In this document: positions 34,877-44,000 of the stretch, in pieces | Position numbering within the stretch: the stretch's first letter is position 1 | How the letters are laid out: every line of letters begins with the position of its first letter | DNA from: Pseudazoarcus pumilus | GTDB taxonomy: Bacteria > Pseudomonadota > Gammaproteobacteria > Burkholderiales > Rhodocyclaceae | Assembly: GCF_002872475.1 (NCBI RefSeq) | Contig: NZ_CP025682.1 | Coordinates: 2,108,001-2,172,000, forward strand | Reading direction: 5' to 3' | Length of the DNA: 64,000 bases | Made by a program: the position numbers and the translations under genes | Notes under the pieces: model-generated | What the model saw: the letters and a program-made list of their open reading frames with translations, nothing else | Databases searched by the model: none | Told to the model about the DNA's origin: nothing

Positions 34877-34890
34877 CATATTGAAATATG
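34877..34890. promoter_or_regulatory. AT-rich dyad upstream of the retropepsin operon
   Basis: CATATT-GA-AATATG is a perfect 6-2-6 inverted repeat in an otherwise GC-rich leader, about 190 bases before the start at 35078. It could be an operator or part of a promoter. Confidence 0.35.
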
Positions 34891-35077
34891 TTGAAACAAA
34901 GCGTGCGCTCGACTTGGGGCACAGACCTCCGAAAATGCGGACCGAATCCTACAGCGGCGTGGGACACAACCAGCTGCATCCGGCGTAAAGGTGCGCCGCT
35001 CATCCTGTTCTGAACACCCGGCGACGCCTGCCGCGTCGCTGCACCCGGGCCGCATGCCCGCATGGAAACCGCACCCG

Positions 35078-35884
35078 ATGTCTGAATCATGGCGACTCGC
35101 ACTTCCCGTTTCATTGAGCATCCTGATGTTTCTCTCGGCATGTGCAACCCTGCCGCCTGACGGACCTTCGCAGGGCGAGGCACGCATCGTCGAGCGCATC
35201 GACCGGCTGGAAGGCGCCCTGCTCGAGCACTGTGGCTTCGACGACGTGCGCAGCCGCGCCGGGCTGGCCGCCATCGGGGAACTGCGCAGCCGCGTGCAGA
35301 CGCTGCAGGAGCAGGTCGTCGCGCGCGACCAAGACCCCGAACGCGTGGATTGCCCCGCGCCGCTGACGACCGACACCGCCAACGACAAGCTCGTGCTCGG
35401 ACGCGCCGAATGGATCGGCCTGCCTACGCTCGGGTCGTACTTCAAGGCGCGTCTGGACACCGGCGCCAATACCTCGTCGTTGTCGGCCGACGAGATCACC
35501 CCGTTCGAGCGCGACGGCGAGGACTGGGTGCGATTTCGTCTGTCCCTGAGCGATCGCGATGCGGTCGTCCCCGGCATACGCGATCGCGAAATCGAGGCCA
35601 GGGTCGTGCGCCGCGTGCGCATCCTGCAAGCCTCGGGATCCGACAGCCGTCCGGTCATTGCGCTGCCGATGACGCTGGGCACGCTCGAGCAGACCGTCGA
35701 ATTCACCCTCAACGACCGCGCCCATCTGAGCTATCCGGTGCTGCTGGGCCGCAGGTTTCTGATGGATCAGGCGGTCGTCGACGTGAGCCGCAGCTACACG
35801 TTCGCACGCCCCGAGTTCCCGGGCGGCGAGACGGCGGACGAAGCGGCCGACGACCAGCACGACGACGACCTGCTCGAGCCCTGA
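35078..35884 (+). CDS. Retropepsin-like aspartic protease lipoprotein (RimK-operon zinc protease family)
   Basis: A 268-residue lipoprotein (lipobox MFLSAC near residue 22). A helical N part with a probable coiled coil (ERIDRLEGALLEHC, ELRSRVQTLQEQV) precedes the protease-like domain. GRAEWIGLPTLGSYFKARLDTGANTSSLSADEI contains the Asp-Thr-Gly motif, and YPVLLGRRFLMDQAVVDVSRSY closes the domain. NCBI-style names call this family ATP-dependent zinc protease, but the DTG points to a retropepsin fold. It is the first gene of a three-gene set with the 7TM transglutaminase and ATP-grasp genes. Start at 35078; an ATG at 35054 is in frame. Confidence 0.85.
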   Translation: MSESWRLALPVSLSILMFLSACATLPPDGPSQGEARIVERIDRLEGALLEHCGFDDVRSRAGLAAIGELRSRVQTLQEQVVARDQDPERVDCPAPLTTDTANDKLVLGRAEWIGLPTLGSYFKARLDTGANTSSLSADEITPFERDGEDWVRFRLSLSDRDAVVPGIRDREIEARVVRRVRILQASGSDSRPVIALPMTLGTLEQTVEFTLNDRAHLSYPVLLGRRFLMDQAVVDVSRSYTFARPEFPGGETADEAADDQHDDDLLEP

Positions 35885-35887
35885 TCG

Positions 35888-37393
35888 ATGTCGCGCCTGC
35901 CCTTCTACCTGATCGTCGGCCTGCTGCTCGTCACCGGGATCGCGCTCAGCGTGCACCGCCATGTGGAATACGAGGTGCCCTGGACGCCCGGCGAACAACG
36001 TCAGGTGTGGGAGGTGGAGGCGCAGGTTACGTTGCGCGCGCAGGGCGAGCCGGTGCGTGTCGATCTGGCCCTGCCGACCAGCCAGCCGGGCTACCGCCTG
36101 CTCAACGAGCACACCGCCTCGGCCGGCTACGGCCTGAGCTTCGACGACACCACCGGCGCACGGCGCGCGCGCTGGGCGATCCGCTCGGCCGAGGGCGCAC
36201 AGCAGCTCTACTACACGGCCCAGTTGCTGGTCGCGCCGGCCGAGCGCGGAGTGGACGCGCCACCGCCGGAGGTGCCCGCCGAGATCCTGTGGCAAAGCCC
36301 CTACGACATCGCCGCGCGCGCTCTCATCGAGCGCGCCTGGCAGCGCTCGGCCAATGCGTTCAGCTTCGCGCGCGAACTGGTGCACGACATCTCGGGCGAA
36401 GGTCAGGGCGAAAACGCGCGCCTGCTGCTGACGCGCCACGCGGAACCCGCGCTGATCGTGCGTCTGCTCAACCAGGCCGGCATCGCCGCGCGCGAGGTCC
36501 ATGGTCTGCTGCTCGGGGACGGACGTCGTCGCCAGACGTTGACGACCTGGGTCGAAGTCTTCGATGCCGATGAATCCATTCTCATCGAGCCGGTCTCCGG
36601 CACCGAAGGCAAGCCGGAGAACCTGCTGTTGTGGCAGCGCGCAGCCGGCCCGGTGCTGGAGGTGCAGGGCGGCACGAACTCACAGGTCAGCTTCTCGATG
36701 CTGCGCCACAGCCAGCCGGCCAGCGCTGCGTTGCGCAGCCAGGCGGGTGATTCGACGCTGCTCAACTTCTCGATCCACAGCCTGCCGCTGGAAGAGCAGG
36801 CCCTGTTCATGACCATCCTGCTGATTCCGATCGGGGCACTGGTGGTAGTGATCCTGCGCATCCTGATCGGCATCAAGACCTCGGGCACCTTCATGCCGGT
36901 GCTCATCGCGCTGGCCTTCATCCAGACCTCGCTCACTACCGGGCTGATCGGCTTCTTGCTGGTGGTGGCGGTCGGTCTGGTGATCCGCAGTTACCTGTCT
37001 CACCTCAACCTGCTGCTGGTGGCGCGGGTGTCGGCCGTGATCATCACCGTGATCGCCATCATCTCGGTGTTCTCGGTCCTGTCCTGGCGTTTCGGACTCA
37101 ACGCAGGGCTCACCATCACCTTCTTCCCGATGATCATCCTGTCGTGGACCATCGAGCGCATGTCCATCCTGTGGGAGGAGGAAGGCCCCAAGGAAGTGCT
37201 GATCCAGGGCGGCGGCAGCCTGCTCACGGCCGTCATCGCCTATCTGGCGATGACCAATCCCTGGGTACGGCACATCACCTTCAACTTCCTCGGCGTGCAG
37301 ATGATCCTGATGGCGCTGATCCTGATGATCGGCAACTACACCGGCTATCGCCTGCTCGAACTGTGGCGTTTCAAGCCGCTGGCGGAGCGCTGA
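35888..37393 (+). CDS. Inactive transglutaminase fused to seven membrane helices
   Basis: A 501-residue membrane protein. One N-terminal helix leads to a periplasmic transglutaminase-like domain (about residues 30-280). VHGLLLGDGRRRQTLTTWVEVFDADESILIEP recalls the family, but the catalytic Cys is not evident. Seven helices (about 305-490) follow, with GIKTSGTFMPVLIALAFIQ and FFPMIILSWTIERMSILWEEEG as typical blocks. It belongs to the 7TM-transglutaminase family found next to retropepsin and ATP-grasp genes. The start is three bases after the upstream stop. Confidence 0.93.
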   Translation: MSRLPFYLIVGLLLVTGIALSVHRHVEYEVPWTPGEQRQVWEVEAQVTLRAQGEPVRVDLALPTSQPGYRLLNEHTASAGYGLSFDDTTGARRARWAIRSAEGAQQLYYTAQLLVAPAERGVDAPPPEVPAEILWQSPYDIAARALIERAWQRSANAFSFARELVHDISGEGQGENARLLLTRHAEPALIVRLLNQAGIAAREVHGLLLGDGRRRQTLTTWVEVFDADESILIEPVSGTEGKPENLLLWQRAAGPVLEVQGGTNSQVSFSMLRHSQPASAALRSQAGDSTLLNFSIHSLPLEEQALFMTILLIPIGALVVVILRILIGIKTSGTFMPVLIALAFIQTSLTTGLIGFLLVVAVGLVIRSYLSHLNLLLVARVSAVIITVIAIISVFSVLSWRFGLNAGLTITFFPMIILSWTIERMSILWEEEGPKEVLIQGGGSLLTAVIAYLAMTNPWVRHITFNFLGVQMILMALILMIGNYTGYRLLELWRFKPLAER

Positions 37394-37396
37394 AGA

Positions 37397-38473
37397 ATGC
37401 TCTCGGTGGCTACCACCCTGCGCTCGCGCGGCGTGATCGGCATGAACACGCGCAACATCCGCTACATCGGCCGCTACAACGACCGGCGTCTGTATCCTCT
37501 GGTCGACGACAAGCTGCAGACCAAGCTGCTCGCAACCGATCACGGCATCACCTCACCGGAGCTGATCGGTACGGTGCGCTCGCAGTTCGCGGTGCGCCAC
37601 GTGGTCGAGATGGTCGCCGGTCGCCCCGGCTTCGTCATCAAGCCGGCCAAGGGGAGCAGCGGCAAGGGCATCCTCGTGATCGAGCGCATCGACGGCGACG
37701 GCTACATCAAGCCCAGCGGTACACGCATCGGACGCGAAGACATCGAACGCCACGTCTCCAACATCCTCTCCGGGCTGTATTCGCTGGGCGGCTCGCCCGA
37801 TGTCGCCATCGTCGAGACGCTGATCGACTTCGACGAGCGTTTCGCCGATTACACCTACGAAGGCGTACCCGACATCCGCGTGATCGTCTTCCGCGGCTAT
37901 CCGGTGATGTCGATGATGCGATTGTCCACGGCCGCTTCCGACGGCAAGGCCAACCTGCACCAGGGCGCGGTCGGCGTGGGGCTGGACATCGGCAGCGGCA
38001 CGGCGGTGCGCGCGGTCCAGTTCGACCGCCCGTGCAGCGCCCACCCGGATACCGGCCGCGAGCTTGCTTCGCTGAAGATTCCCGACTGGAGCACGCTGCT
38101 GCACCTGTCCGCGGCGTGCTACGAAATGACCGGGCTCGGCTACCTCGGCGCCGATCTGGCGCTCGACCGCAGACTGGGGCCGATGCTGCTCGAACTCAAC
38201 GCGCGCCCCGGCCTGGCCATCCAGATGGCCAACGGCGAGGGCCTGCGCGGCCGGCTGGATTTGGTCGAGGCCCAGCCCGGGGGACGAAGCGTCGAAGAGC
38301 GTGTTGCATTTGCAATACGCCATTTCTCGCGCACCACCGCTGCCGCTTCGTCGACGGATCGACCGGACGATACACTGGACACTTCAGCCATCAGCCCCCA
38401 GGGAGAGTCACCCGATGTCCGGATACCTGCGCCTGACTTACGTCAGCCGCTCGGTCGCCCCACTGGGCCGTGA
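37397..38473 (+). CDS. Alpha-L-glutamate ligase-like ATP-grasp enzyme
   Basis: A RimK-related ATP-grasp protein of 358 residues that probably joins an amino acid such as glutamate to a peptide or protein acceptor. Features: FVIKPAKGSSGKGILVIE (ATP-binding), VETLIDF, DIRVIVFRGYPVMSMMRLST and LLELNARPGLAIQMANGEGL (metal-binding Glu/Asn). The C-terminal 50 residues (from about 310) look disordered and are overlapped by the BLUF gene. Start ATG is three bases after the 7TM gene. Confidence 0.92.
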   Translation: MLSVATTLRSRGVIGMNTRNIRYIGRYNDRRLYPLVDDKLQTKLLATDHGITSPELIGTVRSQFAVRHVVEMVAGRPGFVIKPAKGSSGKGILVIERIDGDGYIKPSGTRIGREDIERHVSNILSGLYSLGGSPDVAIVETLIDFDERFADYTYEGVPDIRVIVFRGYPVMSMMRLSTAASDGKANLHQGAVGVGLDIGSGTAVRAVQFDRPCSAHPDTGRELASLKIPDWSTLLHLSAACYEMTGLGYLGADLALDRRLGPMLLELNARPGLAIQMANGEGLRGRLDLVEAQPGGRSVEERVAFAIRHFSRTTAAASSTDRPDDTLDTSAISPQGESPDVRIPAPDLRQPLGRPTGP

Positions 38474-38843
38474 GCGTCTCGCGAACCTGCTGCAAACCAG
38501 CGAAACCCATAACGCGGTGCTCGGCATCACCGGCGTGCTGTGCGCCGGGCGCAATCACTTCATGCAGACCCTGGAAGGCATCGAGGAGCACGTCATCACC
38601 CTGTACGCGCGCATCCTGCGCGACGAACGCCACCGTGACTGCGCCCTGCTCGACATTGGTCTGGTCGACACCCCGATGTTCGAGCGCTGGAGCATGGGCT
38701 TCGTCGATGGCGATGCGCTCGACCCGCGGCTGCTCGATCACATGCTGGAGTTGCGCACGCCCTCGCAACGGCGTGATCGCACCGCGGCACTGATGCAGGC
38801 CTTTCTCGAGCGCCTGCGCAATCCGTCGCAATCAATGAGCTGA
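38415..38843 (+). CDS. BLUF-domain blue-light photoreceptor
   Basis: FAD-binding light sensor of 142 residues. Tyr9, Asn33, Gln51, Trp92 and Met94 fall at the same spacings as AppA Tyr21, Asn45, Gln63, Trp104 and Met106, so the whole hydrogen-bond switch is kept. There is no output domain, so it likely signals through a partner protein. It starts inside the ATP-grasp gene (59-base overlap, other frame) with GGGAGA upstream, so the two are co-transcribed. The convergent AEC gene ends one base later. Confidence 0.92.
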   Translation: MSGYLRLTYVSRSVAPLGRERLANLLQTSETHNAVLGITGVLCAGRNHFMQTLEGIEEHVITLYARILRDERHRDCALLDIGLVDTPMFERWSMGFVDGDALDPRLLDHMLELRTPSQRRDRTAALMQAFLERLRNPSQSMS

Positions 38844-38844
38844 G

Positions 38845-39777
38845 TCAGCGCACGATGAACAACAGCACCGAAAGGCTCACGACGGAGAACAGCGTCGACA
38901 GGAATACCGTCGAGGCGGTCGAGGCCTGCACCACCTGATAGCGCTGCGCGAACAGATACGGCGTCACGCCGGCCGGCAGCGCCGCGAGCGTGACCGCGAC
39001 CACCACCCACAGTTCGGGGATGTCGAAGACCTGGGTGGCGAGCAGCCACACAAGCAAGGGGTGCACCAGCGTCTTGAGCGCGACGACGACCAACGGCTCG
39101 CGCAGATTGCCACCCAGACGGTAGCGCGTGAGCGAGGCGCCCAGCGCGAAAAGCGCGCACGGTGCGGCCGCCGCCCCGATGCCGCCCGCGATCGAATCGA
39201 CTGCATCGGGCACCGCAGCGCCGGAAATCGCGAACATCAGTCCCGCCGAGAGGCCCCAGATGAGCGGCGTCGTGGCCACGCCGCGCAGCAGCGTCCACAT
39301 CAGCTTGCCGATCGACTGCTGGGCACCGCGGGCGGCCTCGATGATGATCGTGGTCGGCGGCAACAGCACCAGGCTGTGACACGCAATGAGCACGAACAGC
39401 GGCAACGCGGCGGCCGGCCCGTAGGCCGTGACGACCAGCGGAATGCCGAGCATCGCGGTATTCGAGTAGCTCGCCCCCATCCCCATCACCGCCAGCTCGT
39501 CGAGCCGGCGCGCGAACAAGGTGCGCCCCGCGACCATCGCCAGGCCCATCGTCACGAAGGCACCGACGAAATACGACAGCAGATAGCCCCACGGCAGCGC
39601 GTCGGGCAGCTCGGTCTGCGCGATCGAGCGAAACAGCATCAGCGGAATCGCAAAATTGAACACGAACACCGACAGCCCGCGGTTGGCCGCCTCGTCGAAC
39701 ACGCCGAAGCGTGCCGCCGCATAGCCGATGCCGAGCGTACCGAAGATGGGGAGGATGATGCCGAAGATGATGTCCAT
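38845..39777 (-). CDS. AEC family transporter (auxin efflux carrier-like permease)
   Basis: Inner-membrane carrier of 310 residues with about ten helices. The family pattern includes FNFAIPLMLFRSIAQ, SYSNTAMLGIPLVV and the second-half AAAPCALFALGASL, with LPAGVTPYLFAQRY near the end. Bacterial AEC proteins are thought to move malonate, malate or other organic acids; the substrate is unknown. The start lies 10 bases after the ABC ATPase stop, so the gene may be the tail of that operon. Confidence 0.87.
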   Translation of the reverse strand: MDIIFGIILPIFGTLGIGYAAARFGVFDEAANRGLSVFVFNFAIPLMLFRSIAQTELPDALPWGYLLSYFVGAFVTMGLAMVAGRTLFARRLDELAVMGMGASYSNTAMLGIPLVVTAYGPAAALPLFVLIACHSLVLLPPTTIIIEAARGAQQSIGKLMWTLLRGVATTPLIWGLSAGLMFAISGAAVPDAVDSIAGGIGAAAAPCALFALGASLTRYRLGGNLREPLVVVALKTLVHPLLVWLLATQVFDIPELWVVVAVTLAALPAGVTPYLFAQRYQVVQASTASTVFLSTLFSVVSLSVLLFIVR

Positions 39778-39787
39778 CGCGCGTCCC

Positions 39788-41425
39788 TCAGGCGGCCAGA
39801 TCGTCCAGCCGCGGCACCGCGGCGAGCAGCGTGCGCGTGTATTCGTCCTGCGGATCGGCGAGCACGTCGGCGGTACGGCCGCGCTCGACGATGCGTCCCG
39901 CGTGCATCACGGCGATGCGGTCGGCCAGATACTCGACCACGCCCATGTTGTGCGTGATGAACAGCATGCCCAGCCCCTCCTCGTCGACCAGCCGGCGCAG
40001 CAGCTTGAGGATGCCCGCCTGCACCGAGACGTCGAGCGCCGAGGTGATCTCGTCGCACAGCACGAAGCGAGGCTCGAGCACCAGCGCACGCGCGATCGCC
40101 AGGCGCTGGCGCTGGCCGCCGGAGAATTCGTGCGGATAGCGCCACAGGCTGTCGACCGGCATCTCGACGCGCTCGAGCAGGGCCGCCGCGCGCTCGCGGC
40201 GCTGTGCGTCGTTCGCGCCGATGCCGTGCACGCGCATCGGCTCGATCAGCGTGGTGGCGATCGGCAATCGCGGATTGAGGCTGGAACCCGGGTCCTGGAA
40301 CACCACCTGCATGCGACGGCGCAAGCCGCGCATGGCGTCTCCGGTCAGATGCGTGATGTCCTGCCCTTCCAGCGCGATAGTGCCGCCCGTGGCTTCGATC
40401 AGGCGCAGCAGCGCGCGCCCCAGCGTGGTCTTGCCGCAACCGGATTCGCCCACCAGCGCGACCACCTCTCCCGGATGCACGTCCAGACTCACGCCGTCGA
40501 CGGCGCGGATGTGGTCGACCACGCGCCGCAGCAGGCCGCGCCGCACCGGAAAATGCACGGACAGCTCGCGCACCTCGACCAGCGGCCGGTGATGCGACTC
40601 GCGCCGCGCGAGCCGCGGCAGGCGCTCGGGCAGCGAGGCGATCAGTTGTTGCGTGTACGCGTGCTGCGGGCGGCGCAACACCTCGGCCACCGGCCCGCAT
40701 TCGACGAGTTTGCCGTGTCGCATCACGCCGACGGTGTCGGCGATCTTCGCCACCACGCCGAAGTCGTGCGTGATGAACAGCAGGCCCATGCCACGGCGTT
40801 CCTGCAGTTCGCGCATCAGGCGCAGGATCTCGGCCTGTACGGTCACGTCCAGCGCGGTGGTGGGTTCGTCGGCGATCAGCAGTGCAGGCTCGCAGATCAG
40901 TGCCATGGCGATCATCACGCGCTGGCGCTGCCCGCCGGAGAGGCGATGCGGATACTCGCGCATGCGCCCCTCGGGGTCGGGAATGCGCACCTCGGCCAGC
41001 GCCGCGCGGATGCGCTCGCAGCGCGCCTCCGCGTCCATGTCGGGGCGGTGCAGCACCAGCACTTCGTCGAGTTGCTGCCCGATGGTCATCACCGGATTGA
41101 GCGAGGTCATGGGCTCCTGGAAGATCATGCCGATGCGCCCGCCGCGCACGCCGGCCAGCACCTCCTCGTTGGCGCCGAGCAGTTCGATGCCGGCATCGTC
41201 GTCATCGAACAGGCGTACGCTCCCGGCCGGGTGACGGTGGCGCGCGAAGGGCAGCAGACCCATCACCGACAGCGCCGTGACCGACTTGCCGCTGCCCGAC
41301 TCACCCACCAGACAGAAGGTTTCTCCACGGCGCACCTCCAGGCTCGCGCCGTCGACCGCACGCATCCAGTCGCGCCCGTCGGACAGTTCGCTGACCAGTT
41401 CGCGGATTTCGAGCAGGCGGCTCAC
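39788..41425 (-). CDS. Peptide ABC transporter double ATP-binding protein (YejF-like)
   Basis: Fused ATPase of 545 residues that drives peptide import. Each half has Walker A (GESGSGKS, GESGCGKT), signature LSGGQRQR / FSGGQRQR and Walker B with DEPTTALD or DEITSALD. The linker between the halves is about residues 255-290. A GTG at 41425 overlaps the permease stop (GTGA) and gives the usual start; longer readings are shadows. It is in an operon of binding protein, two permeases and this ATPase. Confidence 0.94.
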   Translation of the reverse strand: MSRLLEIRELVSELSDGRDWMRAVDGASLEVRRGETFCLVGESGSGKSVTALSVMGLLPFARHRHPAGSVRLFDDDDAGIELLGANEEVLAGVRGGRIGMIFQEPMTSLNPVMTIGQQLDEVLVLHRPDMDAEARCERIRAALAEVRIPDPEGRMREYPHRLSGGQRQRVMIAMALICEPALLIADEPTTALDVTVQAEILRLMRELQERRGMGLLFITHDFGVVAKIADTVGVMRHGKLVECGPVAEVLRRPQHAYTQQLIASLPERLPRLARRESHHRPLVEVRELSVHFPVRRGLLRRVVDHIRAVDGVSLDVHPGEVVALVGESGCGKTTLGRALLRLIEATGGTIALEGQDITHLTGDAMRGLRRRMQVVFQDPGSSLNPRLPIATTLIEPMRVHGIGANDAQRRERAAALLERVEMPVDSLWRYPHEFSGGQRQRLAIARALVLEPRFVLCDEITSALDVSVQAGILKLLRRLVDEEGLGMLFITHNMGVVEYLADRIAVMHAGRIVERGRTADVLADPQDEYTRTLLAAVPRLDDLAA

Positions 41426-42618
41426 GCGGCCCTCCCGCTGCGCTGCGTGTGCGGATCGACCGCGTCGCGCAGCGCCTCGCCGACCAGGTTGTAGGCGAAC
41501 ACCGTCAGGAAGATCGCCCCGCCCGGAAACACCGCCAGCCACCAGTTGAAGGTGGACGACTGCACCGCCTGATTGAGCATCTGGCCCCACGACGGGTCAT
41601 CCACCAGGCCCAGGCCGAGAAAGGACAGCGTGGCCTCGGCGAGAATGGCCGAGGCCACGCCGAAGCTCGCCGCCACCAGCAGCGGCGCGACGCCGTTGGG
41701 CAGCATGTGACGGAACAGGATGGAGCGCAGCGGCAGGCCGCAGGCGATGGCCGCCTGCACGAAGTCCTGCTCGCGCAGGCGCAGGAATTCGGCGCGCACG
41801 TAGCGCGCATAGCCCGACCACGAGGTGATGCCGATGATGATCATCATCATGTAGATCGAGCGGCCGAAGAAGGCCACGAAGGTGAGCAGCAGGAACAGCG
41901 TCGGGATGGCCTCGAAGATCTCCACCAGACGCATGCCGATGATGTCGACCACGCCCGAGAAATAGCCCATCAAGCCGCCGATGATGGTGCCGATGACCAG
42001 GGCGATGCCGGTCGCGATGAAGCCGATGCCCAGCGCCACGCGCGCGGCGTGGATCATGCGTGCAGCCACATCCGCGCCGTTGTCCTCGGTGCCGAACCAG
42101 TGCGTGCGACCGTCGTGCGCCTTGAGTGGCGCCTCGATACCGGTGTCGCCGTAGTCGCGCAGATAGTCCTTGGCCGAATACGGAATCGGCGCGCGCACCA
42201 CCGTCTCCACGCGGCCGGCTGTCTCCCACTCCCGGTACTGCTCGTAGATCGCAAGCTGCGGCGGCGCCACCGTAAACCATGCGATCGCAGCGGCGACGCC
42301 CACCGACGCGAACCAGCCCAGCAGGCGCAGCAGTCCGTGGCCGGGCAGGCGCCACGCAACCAGCGCCAGCACGAAGGCAGCCAGCCAGCTCCAGTCGGCC
42401 CAGTCCAGATGCTCGATCACCGGAAAGCGCGCCTGACCGTCGAGCACCAGGTACAGCGGATGGCTGTTGGCGAGCAGCGGCGCGAACACCGCCATCAGCG
42501 CCAGCAGCGCGATCCACGCCAGACCCAGGCGCGCACCGATGCGCACCAGCACGGCGGCGAGAACGCGGCGCGACCACGGCTTCGATGGCTGCATGGCGGC
42601 GGTAGCCGTGTCAGTCAT
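41422..42618 (-). CDS. Peptide ABC transporter permease (YejE-like)
   Basis: Inner-membrane permease of 398 residues. The N-terminal half has extra helices (about 25-130) and a periplasmic loop, and the C-terminal half has the BPD transport domain: HWFGTEDNGADVAARMIHAARVAL, the EAA loop (ACGLPLRSILFRHMLPN) and SFLGLGLVDDPSWG. It is longer than the usual 340 residues. It overlaps the YejB-like gene by 8 bases. Confidence 0.92.
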   Translation of the reverse strand: MTDTATAAMQPSKPWSRRVLAAVLVRIGARLGLAWIALLALMAVFAPLLANSHPLYLVLDGQARFPVIEHLDWADWSWLAAFVLALVAWRLPGHGLLRLLGWFASVGVAAAIAWFTVAPPQLAIYEQYREWETAGRVETVVRAPIPYSAKDYLRDYGDTGIEAPLKAHDGRTHWFGTEDNGADVAARMIHAARVALGIGFIATGIALVIGTIIGGLMGYFSGVVDIIGMRLVEIFEAIPTLFLLLTFVAFFGRSIYMMMIIIGITSWSGYARYVRAEFLRLREQDFVQAAIACGLPLRSILFRHMLPNGVAPLLVAASFGVASAILAEATLSFLGLGLVDDPSWGQMLNQAVQSSTFNWWLAVFPGGAIFLTVFAYNLVGEALRDAVDPHTQRSGRAA

Positions 42619-43993
42619 AGCTCACCCTCGGGTCGGCGATGGCGTAGGCCAGATCGGCCAGCAGATAGCCGGCCAGCGTCAGCAGGCCGGAAATGAGCGT
42701 CACCGACAGCACCAGTTCGCGGTCGCGCGTCTGCACCGCCTCGACCGCGAGCTTGCCCATGCCGTCGATCGAGAACAGGCTCTCGACGATCACCGAGCCG
42801 GCCAGCAGGCTGGGCAGCAGCGTGGCGGAGACCGTGATCAGCGGCAGCAGCGAGTTGCGGAAGACATGGCGCCACAGCACGGTCTCCTCGTCCACGCCCT
42901 TGGCGCGCGCGGTGCGCGCGTAATCGGCCGCGAGATTCTCGAGCAGGGAGGCGCGCGTGAGCTTGGCGAGAAAGGCCAGCCCGCCGTAGGACAGCGTGAC
43001 CACCGGCAGCACCAGATGCCAGCTGCGGTCGAACAGATAGCCCGCCTGCACCACTTCGGCGCCGACCGCGCGCGCGATGCCGATCCCCAGCATCAGCCCC
43101 ACACCTCCGGCGAGCGCGATGCGCAGCGCCGTGCCCGGAATGCCCGCCAGCGCACCGAGCAGCGCCGCGCCGCTGGCGGCCAGCATCAGGTGCAGCACGC
43201 CGGGCATCGCGCCGGCGACGTCTGCCGCCATGAGCCAGCCAAGCATCGCGCCCAGCACGGCGCCGCCGATGCGCCGCGCACCCCGTGGCGCGCGCGCCGC
43301 GCCCCACACCAGCAGCGCCGTGCCCAGCGCCGCACAGACGAGCATCAGCAGCACGTCGGAGCCGCTCGCAAGCCACGGCAGAAAGGTCTGGTCCAAGGCT
43401 TCGCGGCGCACCAACCCACCGGTAGGGAACCAGCGCCAGTGCTGCTCGGACGCGAGAAAGCCGATGAACAGCACGCCAGCGAGCATGGTCGGCACCGACC
43501 ACAGGCCCAGCAGCACGACGTTGGAAGCGACATCGAAACGCCCGCCACGCGAGCGCGCCGCCTGCACGCCGATGGCGATCGACACCGCGTAGATCAGCGG
43601 GATCGACAGCAGGTTGAGCAGGATCGTGATCGGCAGCCGCTCGGCCAGCAGGTCGGTGACGGGGCGGCCATAGCGGAAACTCGTGCCCAGGTCCGGGCCC
43701 TTGGTGAACGAAAACGCACCCAGCGTGCCGTCGGCCTCGCGCTCGAAACCCACCGGCGAGATGTTGTTGAGCCAGCGCAGATACTGCACCGGCGCGGGCT
43801 GGTCGAGGCCGTAGAGGCGGTTGTAGTAGTCCTCCAGCGCCTTGCGCGCCTCGGGCTCGAGGTTGGTGCCGTCGACCAGGGTGTTCGCGCTGATGCCGCC
43901 GGGTGCGGCGGCCATCACAGCGAACACGATCACCGTGATGCCGAACAGCGTCGGCACCATCAGCAACACGCGGCGCAGCAGATAGGTCAGCAT
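42611..43993 (-). CDS. Peptide ABC transporter permease (YejB-like), enlarged
   Basis: Permease of 460 residues. It starts MLTYLLRRVLLMVPTLFGI as is usual for DppB/YejB proteins (about 340-365 residues), with RYGRPVTDLLAERLPIT and the EAA loop ARAKGVDEETVLWRHVFRNS. An additional block of about 100 residues (around 225-320) made of hydrophobic Ala/Gly-rich helices sits in the middle, before the last transport-domain part. Start is 7 bases after the binding-protein stop. Confidence 0.92.
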   Translation of the reverse strand: MLTYLLRRVLLMVPTLFGITVIVFAVMAAAPGGISANTLVDGTNLEPEARKALEDYYNRLYGLDQPAPVQYLRWLNNISPVGFEREADGTLGAFSFTKGPDLGTSFRYGRPVTDLLAERLPITILLNLLSIPLIYAVSIAIGVQAARSRGGRFDVASNVVLLGLWSVPTMLAGVLFIGFLASEQHWRWFPTGGLVRREALDQTFLPWLASGSDVLLMLVCAALGTALLVWGAARAPRGARRIGGAVLGAMLGWLMAADVAGAMPGVLHLMLAASGAALLGALAGIPGTALRIALAGGVGLMLGIGIARAVGAEVVQAGYLFDRSWHLVLPVVTLSYGGLAFLAKLTRASLLENLAADYARTARAKGVDEETVLWRHVFRNSLLPLITVSATLLPSLLAGSVIVESLFSIDGMGKLAVEAVQTRDRELVLSVTLISGLLTLAGYLLADLAYAIADPRVSYD

Positions 43994-44000
43994 GGCGGGT

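Noticed and set aside
34797-34988. Possible 63-codon gene between the small membrane protein and the retropepsin gene
   Set aside because: No ribosome site, begins inside the previous gene in another frame, no family features.
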